Of a stretch of DNA of 64,000 nucleotides, positions 18,873 through 29,385 are shown in pieces. The stretch is from Peribacillus loiseleuriae (GTDB lineage Bacteria; Bacillota; Bacilli; Bacillales; DSM-1321). Under the pieces are notes generated by a model. The model searched no databases, had not been told where the DNA came from, and saw only the letters and a list, made by a program, of their open reading frames with translations. The DNA lies in assembly GCF_001183985.1 (NCBI RefSeq), contig NZ_LFZW01000001.1:1643812-1707811 (forward strand), in the 5' to 3' direction. How positions within the stretch are numbered: position 1 is the first letter of the stretch; the number at the start of each line of letters is the position of its first letter. The position numbers and the translations under genes were made by a program.

Positions 18873-20237
18873 ATGAGAAAGGAAGAACGCTTAGCAAAAG
18901 AGATAAGTGAAAAAGTCGGAGGAGCTTCGAATATTAGTCAAGTTGCTCATTGTATGACTAGACTACGTTTGCAGTTGAAAGATGCTGGCAAAGCAAACAT
19001 TGTCGAAATTAAAGCGGTAGAAGGGGTAATGGGAGTTATTGAGGATGAAACCTTACAGATTGTCATCGGACCAGGGTTGGTAAATAAAGTGGCTTTAGAA
19101 ATAAGCGCGCTTACAGATCTTGCTGTAGGTGAAGTGGATGAAGAAAAATTTGATGATTTAGCAACGATAAAGCACAATGAAATCCGCTCGAAAAACAATA
19201 CAGCTTTTAAAAATTTGCTAAGAAAAATCGGTAATATTTTTATCCCACTAATCCCTGCTTTAGTTGCTTCAGGTATTATAAATGGAGCAGCCAACTTTGC
19301 CAAGAACGCAGGTGTTGATCCTACAGCAACTTGGATGCAGCTATTATTATTTATGGGTGGAGGTATTTTTGCCTACTTAGGAGTACTTGTCGGTTGGAAT
19401 ACGGCAAAAGAATTCGGTGGAACACCAGCACTTGGAGCCGTGGCTGGAATCTTCGTTTTTAACCCTGCTCTTGCTACTGTAGAATTGTTTGGAGAAGCGC
19501 TTCAACCAGGGCGTGGAGGATTATTTGCTGTCATCTTTGCAGCTTGGCTGATGGCCATTACTGAAAAACGTGTTCGAAAATTCATTCCAAATGCCGTTGA
19601 TATTATTTTTACCCCTTTAATTACGGTCTTATTTGTTGGTTTTTTAACGTTATTGCTAATTCAGCCAATTGGCGGCTATTTTACAGCAGGAATCACAAAT
19701 GGAATTAATGCGATTATTGAGTATGGTGGAGTATTTGCAGGTTTTATACTAGCAGGTACATTTTTACCGCTTGTAATGGTCGGTCTACACCACGGCTTAA
19801 CCCCGATCCATATGGAATTAATCTCGAGTACTGGTGTCACAATTCTGCTTCCAATTTTAGCGATGGCTGGAGCTGGTCAAGTTGGTGCTGCTATTGCTAT
19901 TTTTGTCAAAACGAAAAATAAGAAATTGAAAAATGTTATCAAAGGTGGTTTGCCTGTTGGATTCTTAGGAATTGGCGAACCCCTACTTTACGGGGTTACA
20001 TTACCACTTGGGCGGCCATTTTTAACTGCTTGTCTTGGCGGTGCAATGGGCGGTGCTTTCCAGGCATTTGCAAAAACGGCTTCGACTGGGATTGGAGTAT
20101 CAGGTTTATCCCTTATTCCACTAATCGATGGAAAATATGTGATGTATTTTCTCGGGCTTTTGATTGCGTATGCTTTTGGTTTTATTTTCACCTACCTCTT
20201 CGGTTTTAAAGAAGAAATGGCTGATAATATTAAGTGA
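18873..20237 (+). CDS. murP: PTS system N-acetylmuramic acid-specific EIIBC component
   Basis: A 454-residue membrane transporter of the glucose/sucrose PTS superfamily. The N-terminal IIB domain carries the phosphorylated cysteine in HCMTRLRL (Cys27). The IIC domain (from about 110) has some ten hydrophobic segments and the GLHHGLTPIHMELI substrate-loop motif. There is no IIA domain, so a shared EIIA elsewhere must supply phosphate. MurNAc specificity is inferred from the flanking murQ and mupG; sequence alone gives the sucrose-like IIBC family. GAGGGTGGGGGA precedes the ATG. Confidence 0.9.
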   Translation: MRKEERLAKEISEKVGGASNISQVAHCMTRLRLQLKDAGKANIVEIKAVEGVMGVIEDETLQIVIGPGLVNKVALEISALTDLAVGEVDEEKFDDLATIKHNEIRSKNNTAFKNLLRKIGNIFIPLIPALVASGIINGAANFAKNAGVDPTATWMQLLLFMGGGIFAYLGVLVGWNTAKEFGGTPALGAVAGIFVFNPALATVELFGEALQPGRGGLFAVIFAAWLMAITEKRVRKFIPNAVDIIFTPLITVLFVGFLTLLLIQPIGGYFTAGITNGINAIIEYGGVFAGFILAGTFLPLVMVGLHHGLTPIHMELISSTGVTILLPILAMAGAGQVGAAIAIFVKTKNKKLKNVIKGGLPVGFLGIGEPLLYGVTLPLGRPFLTACLGGAMGGAFQAFAKTASTGIGVSGLSLIPLIDGKYVMYFLGLLIAYAFGFIFTYLFGFKEEMADNIK

Positions 20238-20240
20238 TGG

Positions 20241-20365
20241 AAAGAGGGCGTTCCGAAAGGGTCTGACCAAGCAATCTATACACAGTTCATAGCGGTACTT
20301 ACGATTAATTTGAACTGCATATTGTGGTTGCGGGTTGATCTTTTCTTTATGGGGTACCCTCTTTT
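20241..20365 (+). terminator. Long hairpin between murP and mupG
   Basis: AAAGAGGG (20241-20248) pairs exactly with CCCTCTTT (20357-20364), and the T run continues. Inside, AAAGGGTCTGACC and GGTTGATCTTTT and also AGTTCA/TGAACT pair imperfectly. It starts four bases after the murP stop. Its outer shape resembles the terminator at 17643. Confidence 0.55.
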
Positions 20366-20403
20366 AAGTTTGAATTTAAATGACTTGTGTTGGAGGAATG
20401 ATG

Positions 20404-21480
20404 ATGTTAGGATGTTCGGTTTATCTTGGACACATTAATGATGAAGAACAGGAAGCGTATCTAAAAGAAATGTCACAGGCTGGATGTCAGTTCATTTTCA
20501 CTTCACTCCATATACCTGAAGACGATTCGACTCACTTTAAGGAATTGCTAAAAACTTTAGGTAGACAGGCGCTATCATACAATATGGACTTGATGGCCGA
20601 CATTTCACCTATTACCTTTCAGCTTTTAGGATTCACATCGGAAACCATCGGAGAAATAAAGGGGTGGGGAGTAAATGGGTTAAGGATTGATTATGGAATG
20701 GAGCCGAAAACCATTGCTAAGCTTTCACATACAATGAAGATTGCTTTGAATGCGAGTACAATTAATCTTAATTTTTTTCAAGCTCTTTTAAAAGAAAATA
20801 TCAATCTGAATCAAACAGAGGCTTGGCATAATTATTATCCTCGAATAGAAACAGGCCTTGATAAGGAAGACTTCATTAAACAAAACACGATACTTAAGAA
20901 ATTAGGATTTAAGGTAATGGCATTTGCTCCAGGAGATGAGTTGCTCAGAGGGCCACTTAACGATAGATTGCCTACACTCGAAAAACACCGTAATGCATCT
21001 CCCTTTCAATCTTATCTTGAGTTAATTCATACATGCGGTGTTGATAAAGTGGCAATCGGGGATATTTCGCTAAAAAAAGATACCATTTTTCAATTTAAAA
21101 AAGTAATAAACGGTTCAATTCCGCTAAGAAGTATCCTTTATTCACAGCATCCACCAACACAATCCATCATCGCCCTAGACCATCGTAATCGAATGGATGC
21201 TGCGCGGGATGTCATCCGATCAGAAACATCAAGAATCTATACTGCGAACCAGAATTATATTATCCACCCTGAGAATACGACTGAAAGAGTAGTGGGTAGC
21301 ATAACGATCGATAATGAACGATATGGTCGTTATCAAGGGGAACTGCAGATTGTGAAAAGGGATTTGCCGATTGATGGAAAAGTAAATGTAGTAGGAAGAG
21401 TTATTGATGGAGACATAAGTCTATTGAAGTATATAAAATCAGGTCAAAGTTTCACAATTATAGATCATTTATTGGACTAG
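20404..21480 (+). CDS. mupG: MupG family 6-phospho-N-acetylmuramidase (DUF871)
   Basis: MupG in Staphylococcus aureus hydrolyses MurNAc-6P-GlcNAc after PTS uptake; members were earlier called DUF871 outer-surface proteins. This 358-residue protein has a TIM-barrel N-terminal part (MLGCSVYLG, FTSLHIPEDD, NGLRIDYG, LNASTINLN) and a small beta-barrel C-terminal domain (RYGRYQGELQIV). There is no signal peptide, fitting cytoplasmic action. ATG 20404 is chosen because the GGAGG site lies 7 bases away; ATGs at 20398 and 20401 are also possible. Confidence 0.88.
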   Translation: MLGCSVYLGHINDEEQEAYLKEMSQAGCQFIFTSLHIPEDDSTHFKELLKTLGRQALSYNMDLMADISPITFQLLGFTSETIGEIKGWGVNGLRIDYGMEPKTIAKLSHTMKIALNASTINLNFFQALLKENINLNQTEAWHNYYPRIETGLDKEDFIKQNTILKKLGFKVMAFAPGDELLRGPLNDRLPTLEKHRNASPFQSYLELIHTCGVDKVAIGDISLKKDTIFQFKKVINGSIPLRSILYSQHPPTQSIIALDHRNRMDAARDVIRSETSRIYTANQNYIIHPENTTERVVGSITIDNERYGRYQGELQIVKRDLPIDGKVNVVGRVIDGDISLLKYIKSGQSFTIIDHLLD

Positions 21481-21793
21481 CTACTTATCGGAATAAAAAG
21501 AATTGTAGAAAAGTTTTAGTAGGTTTAAGTAGACAAGTAAATTTACATTATATACAATGAAAACGCAGGCTATTTCATCCCGTTTGAAAACGCTATATTT
21601 AATATTGTTAGCTTCTCTGTAAATAGAAGAGATGTTAGGACCATTTCGATAAGACGGATTAAAATGATTGTTTGTTTAATTCCGGCTTTTTAACATGTTT
21701 AACATGTACATAATTCGATTTGGGTGTAAAATGGGATATGTATTTTGCGTTTTATCATTTGAATAGTTTTATAGTTGACAAGGAGGATGGGAA
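21481..21793 (+). other. Intergenic region upstream of sucC
   Basis: AT-rich stretch of 313 bases. The only notable pattern is the tandem TTTAACATG repeat at 21690-21707, which makes two ACATGT palindromes three bases apart and could be a regulator site. No convincing promoter boxes or hairpin terminator for mupG were found. Confidence 0.45.
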
Positions 21794-22954
21794 ATGAATA
21801 TCCATGAGTATCAAGGTAAAGAGGTCCTCAAACAATACGGGGTATCTGTTCCGAATGGCCGTGTAGCATACACAGTTGAGGAAGCAGTTGAGGCTGCAAA
21901 AGAACTAGGAACAGATGTTGTTGTTGTAAAAGCTCAAATTCATGCAGGCGGCCGCGGTAAAGCGGGCGGTGTTAAAGTTGCAAAAAATCTTGATGAAGCG
22001 CGTACATATGCAGAAGAAATTCTTGGGAAAACACTTATCACTCACCAAACTGGTCCTGAAGGGAAAGAAGTGAAGCGGCTGTTAATTGAAGAAGGCTGCG
22101 ACATTAAGAAAGAATACTATGTGGGTCTTGTTTTGGACCGTGATACATCGCGTGTCGTTCTAATGGCTTCAGAAGAGGGCGGAACGGAAATCGAAGAAGT
22201 GGCAGAAAAAACACCTGAAAAAATCTTCAAGGAAGTAATTGATCCAGTTGTTGGTTTATCCGCTTTCCAAGCTAGAAGAATTGCTTTTAACATTAATATC
22301 CCTAAGGAATTAATCAACAAATCTGTAAAGTTCATGTTAGGTCTTTATACTGCATTTGTAGAAAAAGACTGTTCAATTGCAGAAATTAATCCACTTGTTA
22401 TAACAGGTGACGGAAATGTAATGGCATTGGACGCTAAATTAAACTTTGATGATAACGCTTTATTCCGTCACAAAGATATTTTAGAATACCGTGATCTTGA
22501 CGAAGAAGATCCAAAAGAAATTGAAGCATCGAAATATGACTTAAGCTACATTTCTTTAACTGGAAATATCGGTTGCATGGTTAACGGTGCTGGCCTTGCG
22601 ATGTCCACGATGGATATCATCAAACATTACAGTGGAGACCCGGCAAACTTCCTTGATGTTGGCGGCGGTGCGACTGCAGAAAAAGTTACAGAAGCATTCA
22701 AAATTATTTTATCTGACAAAAATGTAAAAGGTATTTTTGTAAACATTTTTGGGGGAATTATGAAGTGTGATGTAATTGCTGAAGGTGTGGTTGAAGCAGC
22801 TAAACAATTAGGACTTGATGTTCCAGTTGTTGTTCGTCTTGAAGGGACAAACGTTGAATTAGGTAAACAGATTTTGAAAGATTCCGGTTTGAATTTAACA
22901 CCTGCTGAATCGATGGCAGACGGTGCACAAAAAATCGTATCACTTGTAGGATAA
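21794..22954 (+). CDS. sucC: Succinyl-CoA synthetase beta subunit
   Basis: SucC with SucD interconverts succinyl-CoA and succinate with ADP or GDP phosphorylation in the TCA cycle. The 386-residue protein begins [17 protein letters not shown] and has the ATP-grasp fold: [16 protein letters not shown], the AEINPLV motif and the C-terminal [29 protein letters not shown] precedes the ATG. The sucCD pair following ylqH is the normal Bacillus order, here displaced by the mur cassette. Confidence 0.98.
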   Translation: MNIHEYQGKEVLKQYGVSVPNGRVAYTVEEAVEAAKELGTDVVVVKAQIHAGGRGKAGGVKVAKNLDEARTYAEEILGKTLITHQTGPEGKEVKRLLIEEGCDIKKEYYVGLVLDRDTSRVVLMASEEGGTEIEEVAEKTPEKIFKEVIDPVVGLSAFQARRIAFNINIPKELINKSVKFMLGLYTAFVEKDCSIAEINPLVITGDGNVMALDAKLNFDDNALFRHKDILEYRDLDEEDPKEIEASKYDLSYISLTGNIGCMVNGAGLAMSTMDIIKHYSGDPANFLDVGGGATAEKVTEAFKIILSDKNVKGIFVNIFGGIMKCDVIAEGVVEAAKQLGLDVPVVVRLEGTNVELGKQILKDSGLNLTPAESMADGAQKIVSLVG

Positions 22955-22973
22955 TAGGCAGGGGGGACAAAAA

Positions 22974-23876
22974 ATGGGCGTATTTATTAATAAAGATACT
23001 AAAGTCATTGTTCAAGGTATCACTGGTTCAACGGCTTTATTTCACACAAAACAAATGTTAGAATATGGAACGAAGATTGTCGGTGGAGTGACTCCAGGAA
23101 AAGGTGGAACCGAAGTTGAAGGAGTACCAGTTTTTAACACAGTACTTGAAGCTGTTAACGCAACTGGCGCCACTGCATCAGTGATTTATGTACCAGCTCC
23201 ATTTGCAGCAGATGCGATTCTTGAAGCAACAGATGCAGAATTAGATCTTGCAATCTGTATCACAGAACATATCCCAGTTATGGATATGGTGAAAGTGAAG
23301 CGTTATATGGAGGGCAAGAAAACTCGCTTAATCGGACCAAACTGTCCTGGTGTTATTACGGCTGATGAATGTAAAATAGGTATTATGCCTGGATACATCC
23401 ATACAAAAGGTCATGTTGGTGTCGTTTCTCGTTCAGGAACGTTAACATATGAAGCCGTTCATCAATTGACACAAGCTGGAATTGGACAAACTTCAGCGGT
23501 AGGAATTGGCGGAGATCCAGTAAACGGAACAAACTTCATCGATGTACTTAAAGAATTCAATGAAGATCCTGAAACATACGCAGTCATCATGATTGGTGAA
23601 ATTGGTGGAACCGCTGAAGAAGAAGCTGCGAAATGGGTAGCCGCTAATATGACGAAACCGGTTGTTGGCTTCATCGGTGGACGCACAGCTCCTCCAGGAA
23701 AAAGAATGGGACATGCTGGTGCAATCATCTCTGGCGGAAAAGGAACAGCAGATGAAAAAATCCGCGTTATGAATGAATGTGGAATTAAAGTCGCGGAAAC
23801 TCCATCTGTAATGGGTGAAACACTAATTACAGTTCTGAAAGAAAAAGGCATCTACGAACAATGTAAGACAAAATAA
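22974..23876 (+). CDS. sucD: Succinyl-CoA synthetase alpha subunit
   Basis: The 300-residue alpha subunit binds CoA through a Rossmann domain ([20 protein letters not shown]). It carries the phosphorylated histidine in the [14 protein letters not shown] loop (residues about 245-258). It lies 19 bases after sucC with its own GGGGGG ribosome-binding site. The protein is complete. Confidence 0.98.
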   Translation: MGVFINKDTKVIVQGITGSTALFHTKQMLEYGTKIVGGVTPGKGGTEVEGVPVFNTVLEAVNATGATASVIYVPAPFAADAILEATDAELDLAICITEHIPVMDMVKVKRYMEGKKTRLIGPNCPGVITADECKIGIMPGYIHTKGHVGVVSRSGTLTYEAVHQLTQAGIGQTSAVGIGGDPVNGTNFIDVLKEFNEDPETYAVIMIGEIGGTAEEEAAKWVAANMTKPVVGFIGGRTAPPGKRMGHAGAIISGGKGTADEKIRVMNECGIKVAETPSVMGETLITVLKEKGIYEQCKTK

Positions 23877-23891
23877 ATTATCATAAATGAG

Positions 23892-23995
23892 GCTGTCTCA
23901 AAAAACGGTTCAGAACTCGCAACTACGAAAAATACAGTGCGTATGTAACTTGTAATACTGTGTGTTGCTCTGAGGCCTTCCTCTTTTGAGACAGC
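23892..23995 (+). terminator. Large hairpin after sucD
   Basis: GCTGTCTCAAAA (23892-23903) and TTTTGAGACAGC (23984-23995) are a perfect 12-bp inverted repeat enclosing about 80 bases with further weak pairing (ATACAGT/ACTGTGT). There is no T tract after it on the + strand, only the T4 within the arm. It may be a terminator or the ends of a small repeat. Confidence 0.5.
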
Positions 23996-24057
23996 TGCTT
24001 ATTTCGTCAACCACCATTGTTCCCCCTCGTTAAAAACCGCTATAGGAGTGATCTACA

Positions 24058-24930
24058 TTGAATTTTACCGATAAAATCATTCATTTACATCATTGTCGTG
24101 GTGTGGGATGGCAGACCATGAAGAAGATTCTATTAGCAGACCCTTCTCTAACGACACTGTATACACAATCTTATACCCACTGGAAAAATATCCTTCCAAT
24201 CTCAGCTACTAAACTACAAACCTTTTATTATGACCTTCATCATTTAAATATTCAAGAACTCATTCACCAATATAAAAATAATGATATTGAAATTGTAACG
24301 ATAGTGGATGATGACTATCCAAATCTCTTAAAACAAATCCATGATCCGCCTTGGGTTCTTTATTTAAGAGGTGATAGAAGGTTGTTAACCTTTGAGTATA
24401 GTTTAGGGGTAGTAGGGGCGAGGAAACCGTCTGAGTACGGTGTAACAGCCCTAAGAAGGGTATTACCACCCCTTGTTAAGAAGAATTATGTCATTATCAG
24501 TGGCGTAGCGACAGGAATCGATGCTGCTGCACATCGTATAGCAATCGATTGCCAAGGGAAGACAATAGGTATTCTCGGAGGTGGCCACTATCATATGTAT
24601 CCTGTTAGTAATATTCCCTTGGCCACAAATATAATCAAATACGGATTGCTCATTTCAGAAACTCCGCCATCAAGACGCCCCGAACCATGGATGTTTCCAG
24701 TAAGAAACCGGATTATTAGTGGATTATCCAAAGGGGTTTTTGTTGTTGAAGCAAGGGCAAGAAGTGGTTCTTTGATAACAGCGAAGCTTGCATTGGAGCA
24801 AGGGCGTGAGGTTTTTGCGATACCAGGAAACATTACGAGCGAATTATCAGCCGGGTCGAATTTCTTGATTCAAGAAGGAGCTAAGATGGTACTTTCCGCA
24901 GCAGACATTGACGTAGAGATCGTATATTAA
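24058..24930 (+). CDS. dprA: DNA processing protein DprA
   Basis: DprA loads RecA on incoming single-stranded DNA during natural transformation. The 290-residue protein has the Rossmann-like DprA core: GVVGARKPSEYG, SGVATGIDAAAH, GGGHYHMYP, RNRIISGLSKGVFVVEA and the GREVFAIPGN motif. It lacks an extra C-terminal winged-helix domain. The start is TTG 24058, after AGGAGTGAT. It is followed by topA, as in many Firmicutes. Confidence 0.96.
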   Translation: MNFTDKIIHLHHCRGVGWQTMKKILLADPSLTTLYTQSYTHWKNILPISATKLQTFYYDLHHLNIQELIHQYKNNDIEIVTIVDDDYPNLLKQIHDPPWVLYLRGDRRLLTFEYSLGVVGARKPSEYGVTALRRVLPPLVKKNYVIISGVATGIDAAAHRIAIDCQGKTIGILGGGHYHMYPVSNIPLATNIIKYGLLISETPPSRRPEPWMFPVRNRIISGLSKGVFVVEARARSGSLITAKLALEQGREVFAIPGNITSELSAGSNFLIQEGAKMVLSAADIDVEIVY

Positions 24931-25319
24931 GTTATTTACACCTATTTTCTTCTATTGAATATACGTTTTCTAGGTGCTCAATCTTAGCGTGAAAATGAAT
25001 GATTTGAATGGAGGAGGGCAATCCTTTCGAGGTGTCCTCTTGTTTATTTTATAAAACCTATTTCTTATAAATAGATATCTGATTATAATAAAAAAACATG
25101 CATAATCATATTATTATGATGAATATACAAATAGTGTAATATTTACCGAGAATATTTGTGAATTAAGTAAATTTTTTCCCTTTTTGAAAAAAAAAATTTA
25201 TAGAAAAAGGTTGATAATTTAGTAATACTAGTATAAATTTTGCAACAGGCTCCTATATTCAGTATCTTTTTTTGAAACCGATTTCTAATGCGTGAGATGA
25301 AATAAAAAATGAAAGAAGA
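24931..25319 (+). other. Intergenic region between dprA and topA
   Basis: Strongly AT-rich. A possible weak terminator for dprA is at about 25014-25056 (GAGGA / TCCTC then TTGTTTATTTT). Nothing else is recognisable up to the topA promoter. Confidence 0.4.
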
Positions 25320-25348
25320 TTGACAAATGATTTTTTTATGATTAATAA
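25320..25348 (+). promoter_or_regulatory. Predicted SigA promoter for topA
   Basis: Consensus TTGACA at 25320-25325 is followed after 17 bases by TAATAA (25343-25348), or after 18 by AATAAT. It lies about 40 bases before the topA start, whose ribosome-binding site is GAGGAGG. Confidence 0.55.
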
Positions 25349-25388
25349 TAGTGAAGATTTATATTACCTCTTGAGGAGGATTTATTGA

Positions 25389-27464
25389 ATGTCAGAATAC
25401 TTGGTAATAGTGGAATCACCAGCAAAAGCGAAAACAATAGAACGTTATTTAGGAAAGAAATATAAAGTAAGAGCTTCTATGGGACATGTTCGTGATTTGC
25501 CGAAGAGTCAAATGGGCGTAGATGTTGAACATGAGTATAACCCGAAATATATCACAATCCGTGGAAAAGGTCCTGTACTAAAGGAACTGAAAACAGCTGC
25601 AAAAAAAGCGAAGAAAATCTATCTCGCAGCTGACCCCGACAGAGAAGGGGAAGCGATTGCATGGCACTTAGCTCACAGTCTTGGTGTAGATATTGCATCA
25701 GATTGTCGAGTAGTGTTTAATGAAATTACAAAAGAAGCAATTAAAGAATCGTTTAAAACACCACGTCCAATCAATATGGATTTAGTGGATGCTCAGCAAG
25801 CACGAAGAATACTTGATCGATTGGTTGGATATAACATTAGTCCTTTATTATGGAAGAAAGTCAAAAAAGGTCTAAGCGCTGGACGTGTTCAGTCCGTTGC
25901 GGTTCGAATGATTATTGACCGGGAAAAAGAAATCAAGCGCTTTGAGCCAGAAGAATATTGGACCATTAAATCCGATTTTCTTAAAGGGAATGACCAATTT
26001 GAAGGATCGTTTTTCAGTAAAGCAGGAAAACGTGTTGAACTTAAGTCAGAAAATGATGTTAAACAAATATTGGGTGCCATCACCGGAAGTGAATTCAAAA
26101 TCAATAAGGTGACAAAAAAGGAAAGAAAACGTAATCCTGCAGCCCCATTTACAACATCTTCCTTACAACAAGAAGCTGCAAGAAAGCTGAATTTCCGTGC
26201 AAGAAAAACAATGATGCTAGCTCAGCAGCTGTATGAAGGGATCGAACTAGGAAAAGAAGGAACGATTGGATTAATCACTTATATGAGAACAGATTCCACT
26301 CGTATTTCAGACAGTGCTAAAGAAGAAGTTCGTAGTTTTATCGGAAATGCATATGGTCAGGAATATATTCTAAAGGAAGAACGTAAGGATAAAAAGCAAA
26401 CGAATTCCCAAGATGCTCATGAAGCCATCAGGCCAACTAGTTCGCTTAGAGATCCTAGTTCCGTTAAAGAATATTTATCGAGAGACCAGTTTCGCTTATA
26501 TAAATTAATTTGGGAGCGCTTAGTCTCTAGTCAGATGGCATCTGCGGTTATGGATACGATGACAATTGATTTAATCAATGCTGATATTATTTTTAGGGCA
26601 AATGGCTCCAAAATAAAGTTTCCTGGATTCATGAAAGTGTATGTAGAAGGTACTGATGATTCAGTGGAAGAAAAAGAAAATATGCTTCCTGAAGTGGAGG
26701 AAGGCGATACGTTTTTTTCAAAAGATATCGAACCAAAGCAGCATTTCACTCAGCCACCGCCAAGATATACGGAGGCAAGACTTGTAAAAACGCTTGAAGA
26801 ATTAGGAATAGGCCGACCTTCCACATATGCACCAACTCTTGATACCATTCAAAAAAGAGGGTATGTAACGCTCGATAATAAACGTTTTATACCGACAGAG
26901 CTAGGGGAAATAGTTCTAGAATTAATTATGGAATTCTTCCCGGATGTGCTTGACTTGGCGTTCACCGCTAAAATGGAACGTGAATTCGATAATGTTGAGG
27001 CAGGAAATATGGAATGGGTCCAAGTAATTGACGAATTTTATAAGGAATTCGAAGTCCATCTAATAAAAGCGGAAGCAGAGATGGAAAAAGTAGAAATCAA
27101 GGATGAACCCGCAGGAGAAGACTGTGAAGAATGCGGAAATCCAATGGTATTCAAAATGGGCCGCTATGGGAAATTTATGGCTTGTAGTAATTTTCCGGAT
27201 TGCCGCAATACAAAACCGATTGTGAAAGAAATTGGTGTTAAATGTCCGAAGTGTCATGAAGGGAATATTATTGAAAGAAAAAGTAAAAAACGTCGCCTAT
27301 TCTATGGGTGTGATCGCTATCCAGAGTGTGACTTTATCTCTTGGGACAAACCACTGCCAAGACCATGTCCGAAATGTGAAGGAACTTTAGTAGAGAAAAA
27401 GTTGAAAAAAGGTGTACAAGTACAGTGTGTAAACTGTGACTATAAAGAAACACCACAGAATTAG
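25389..27464 (+). CDS. topA: DNA topoisomerase I
   Basis: TopA relaxes negative supercoils through a transient 5'-phosphotyrosine. The length of 691 residues equals the B. subtilis enzyme. An N-terminal Toprim domain ([30 protein letters not shown]) is followed by the catalytic Tyr298 in TYMRTDST. The C-terminus has three cysteine-pair zinc ribbons ([24 protein letters not shown]), each with a second CxxC-like half. The gene is monocistronic by layout, with its own promoter and terminator. Confidence 0.98.
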   Translation: MSEYLVIVESPAKAKTIERYLGKKYKVRASMGHVRDLPKSQMGVDVEHEYNPKYITIRGKGPVLKELKTAAKKAKKIYLAADPDREGEAIAWHLAHSLGVDIASDCRVVFNEITKEAIKESFKTPRPINMDLVDAQQARRILDRLVGYNISPLLWKKVKKGLSAGRVQSVAVRMIIDREKEIKRFEPEEYWTIKSDFLKGNDQFEGSFFSKAGKRVELKSENDVKQILGAITGSEFKINKVTKKERKRNPAAPFTTSSLQQEAARKLNFRARKTMMLAQQLYEGIELGKEGTIGLITYMRTDSTRISDSAKEEVRSFIGNAYGQEYILKEERKDKKQTNSQDAHEAIRPTSSLRDPSSVKEYLSRDQFRLYKLIWERLVSSQMASAVMDTMTIDLINADIIFRANGSKIKFPGFMKVYVEGTDDSVEEKENMLPEVEEGDTFFSKDIEPKQHFTQPPPRYTEARLVKTLEELGIGRPSTYAPTLDTIQKRGYVTLDNKRFIPTELGEIVLELIMEFFPDVLDLAFTAKMEREFDNVEAGNMEWVQVIDEFYKEFEVHLIKAEAEMEKVEIKDEPAGEDCEECGNPMVFKMGRYGKFMACSNFPDCRNTKPIVKEIGVKCPKCHEGNIIERKSKKRRLFYGCDRYPECDFISWDKPLPRPCPKCEGTLVEKKLKKGVQVQCVNCDYKETPQN

Positions 27465-27468
27465 TTCT

Positions 27469-27496
27469 AAAGGTGAGTGTACAGCTCACCTTTTTA
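27469..27496 (+). terminator. Rho-independent terminator after topA
   Basis: AAAGGTGAG (27469-27477) and CTCACCTTT (27485-27493) form a perfect 9-bp stem with a 7-base loop, leading into TTTTT. It starts four bases after the stop codon. Confidence 0.9.
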
Positions 27497-27514
27497 ATTT
27501 TCTTCAAAAGAAAG

Positions 27515-27700
27515 TTTTATTCCGTGTTAACGGGCAGCCAAACATGAAGGAGGCTTCATCCAAAATGGCTATTTTCATGGGAGTAAGACGCCCAGCTCAA
27601 GGCTAAGAGGAATTGAAGAAACCTAGGTATTAGTGACGCTAGAATGGGACTAACAATCAGTGGGGAATGAAAAAAATACGGATTGAAGTTTCACTTTATA
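27515..27700 (+). repeat. Family II intergenic repeat, copy B
   Basis: The element starts TTTTATTCCGTGTTAACGGGCAG and ends CGGATTGAAGTTTCACTTTATA. It shares AGAATGGGACTAACAATCAG (within 27642-27661) with the copy at 34101 and the right end with copies at 34101 and 61978. The terminal CAGTGGGG/CCCCACTG hairpin seen in the other copies is damaged here (ATACGGATT instead of CCCCACTGATT). Confidence 0.8.
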
Positions 27701-28016
27701 TTGGCATAGAGTGACTATCTTGTATAATTACCCATTTTTTAAAAATAATTGGTTTCGGTTAACGAAGTTATGTCTCCTTTTATTGACAAAAAAGTAAGCG
27801 AATGAGGTATTTTTAAGTGAATAGTTGGTGATAATGCTTGAAACTTTCATCTTTCTTGTATGTAAGGTAAAATGCAGTGGACAAGGAGTTTCTGTAGGTT
27901 ATATAATTTACTATTGCTGATATTAACAGAATCATTTTCACATCGTGAGTGTGTAGGAAAGTTAAGCATGATTTACATATACTTAATATTCATATTTATA
28001 TGCGGAGGTACGTAAA
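27701..28016 (+). other. Intergenic region upstream of trmFO
   Basis: 316 AT-rich bases. TTGACA occurs at 27784-27789, but only a poor -10 (TATTTT, 19-base spacer) follows, so the promoter is uncertain. I see no gene or repeat. Confidence 0.4.
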
Positions 28017-29324
28017 ATGAAAGAGACAGTTGTTAATGTAATCGGGGCTGGACTAGCTGGCAGTGAAGCGGTCTGGCAACTTGCCAATCGTGGAGTTAAA
28101 GTGAATCTATACGAAATGCGGCCTGTTAAGCAAACACCTGCCCACCATACAGATAAATTTGCCGAACTTGTTTGTAGCAACTCTTTGCGTGCAAATGGTT
28201 TGACAAATGCAGTTGGAGTTTTGAAAGAAGAAATGCGGCAGCTGAATTCCGTCATCATGCTAGCTGCAGATGCATGTGCGGTACCGGCAGGAGGAGCTTT
28301 GGCGGTTGACCGACATGAATTTGCTGACAAAGTGACAGAGATGGTGAGAAATCATCCCAATGTCACGGTACTGAATGAAGAAATGACAGAAATACCTGAA
28401 GGTCCGACCATCATTGCAACAGGGCCCTTAACAAGCCAAGCACTTTCAGCAAAGCTGCAGGAAATTATGGATGAAGAATATTTGTACTTTTACGATGCAG
28501 CTGCGCCGATCATTGAAAGAGACAGCATTAATATGGATAAGGTATATCTGAAATCTCGATATGATAAGGGAGAAGCAGCATACCTGAATTGTCCAATGAC
28601 TGAAGAAGAATTCAACCGTTTTTATGATGCGCTTATTGCTGCAGAGACCGTTCCACTTAAGGAATTTGAGAAGGAAATATTCTTCGAAGGTTGTATGCCG
28701 ATTGAAGTTATGGCGTCTAGAGGGAAAAAAACGATGTTATTTGGACCGCTTAAGCCTGTTGGTCTTGAAGACCCGAAAACAGGAAAAAGGCCATATGCCG
28801 TTATCCAATTACGTCAAGATGACGCAGCCGGAACTCTTTACAATCTTGTTGGTTTTCAGACACATTTAAAATGGGGACCTCAAAAGGAAGTACTTCAATT
28901 AATTCCGGGTCTTGAAAATGTGGAAATTGTACGTTACGGTGTTATGCATCGAAATACGTTCATTAATTCACCTAAAGTATTAAAACCGACCTATCAATTT
29001 AAGAATCGTGAAGATTTATTTTTTGCTGGTCAAATGACAGGTGTTGAAGGCTATGTAGAGTCAGCAGCCTCAGGACTAGTTGCAGGTATTAATGCCGCGA
29101 AAATTGCATTAGGTCAGGAACCAGCTACATTCCCAGCTGAAACGGCAATTGGTAGCATGGCGCGATATATAACTGCCACCAACGCAAAAACATTCCAGCC
29201 AATGAATGCAAACTTTGGGATTTTTCCAGAGCTTGACGAGAAAATCAGAGGGAAAAAAGAACGAAATGAGAAGCATGCATCTAGAGCATTAGAAACAATT
29301 CAGAAATTTGTGAAGAATTTGTAA
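28017..29324 (+). CDS. trmFO: Folate-dependent tRNA (uracil-54) methyltransferase TrmFO
   Basis: TrmFO (formerly Gid) makes ribothymidine-54 in the T-loop of tRNA with methylene-tetrahydrofolate and FAD. The 435-residue protein begins with the FAD-binding [19 protein letters not shown] motif. CSNSLRAN, the [13 protein letters not shown] catalytic cysteine region, and [16 protein letters not shown] near the C-terminus are also present. GCGGAGG precedes the ATG. It is the first gene of the trmFO-xerC-hslVU-codY string. Confidence 0.97.
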   Translation: MKETVVNVIGAGLAGSEAVWQLANRGVKVNLYEMRPVKQTPAHHTDKFAELVCSNSLRANGLTNAVGVLKEEMRQLNSVIMLAADACAVPAGGALAVDRHEFADKVTEMVRNHPNVTVLNEEMTEIPEGPTIIATGPLTSQALSAKLQEIMDEEYLYFYDAAAPIIERDSINMDKVYLKSRYDKGEAAYLNCPMTEEEFNRFYDALIAAETVPLKEFEKEIFFEGCMPIEVMASRGKKTMLFGPLKPVGLEDPKTGKRPYAVIQLRQDDAAGTLYNLVGFQTHLKWGPQKEVLQLIPGLENVEIVRYGVMHRNTFINSPKVLKPTYQFKNREDLFFAGQMTGVEGYVESAASGLVAGINAAKIALGQEPATFPAETAIGSMARYITATNAKTFQPMNANFGIFPELDEKIRGKKERNEKHASRALETIQKFVKNL

Positions 29325-29385
29325 ATTTGTTTGCCTCCAATATTAAAATGTGATACTATTTAATAGCCTTTGCGAGGTGTACTGA

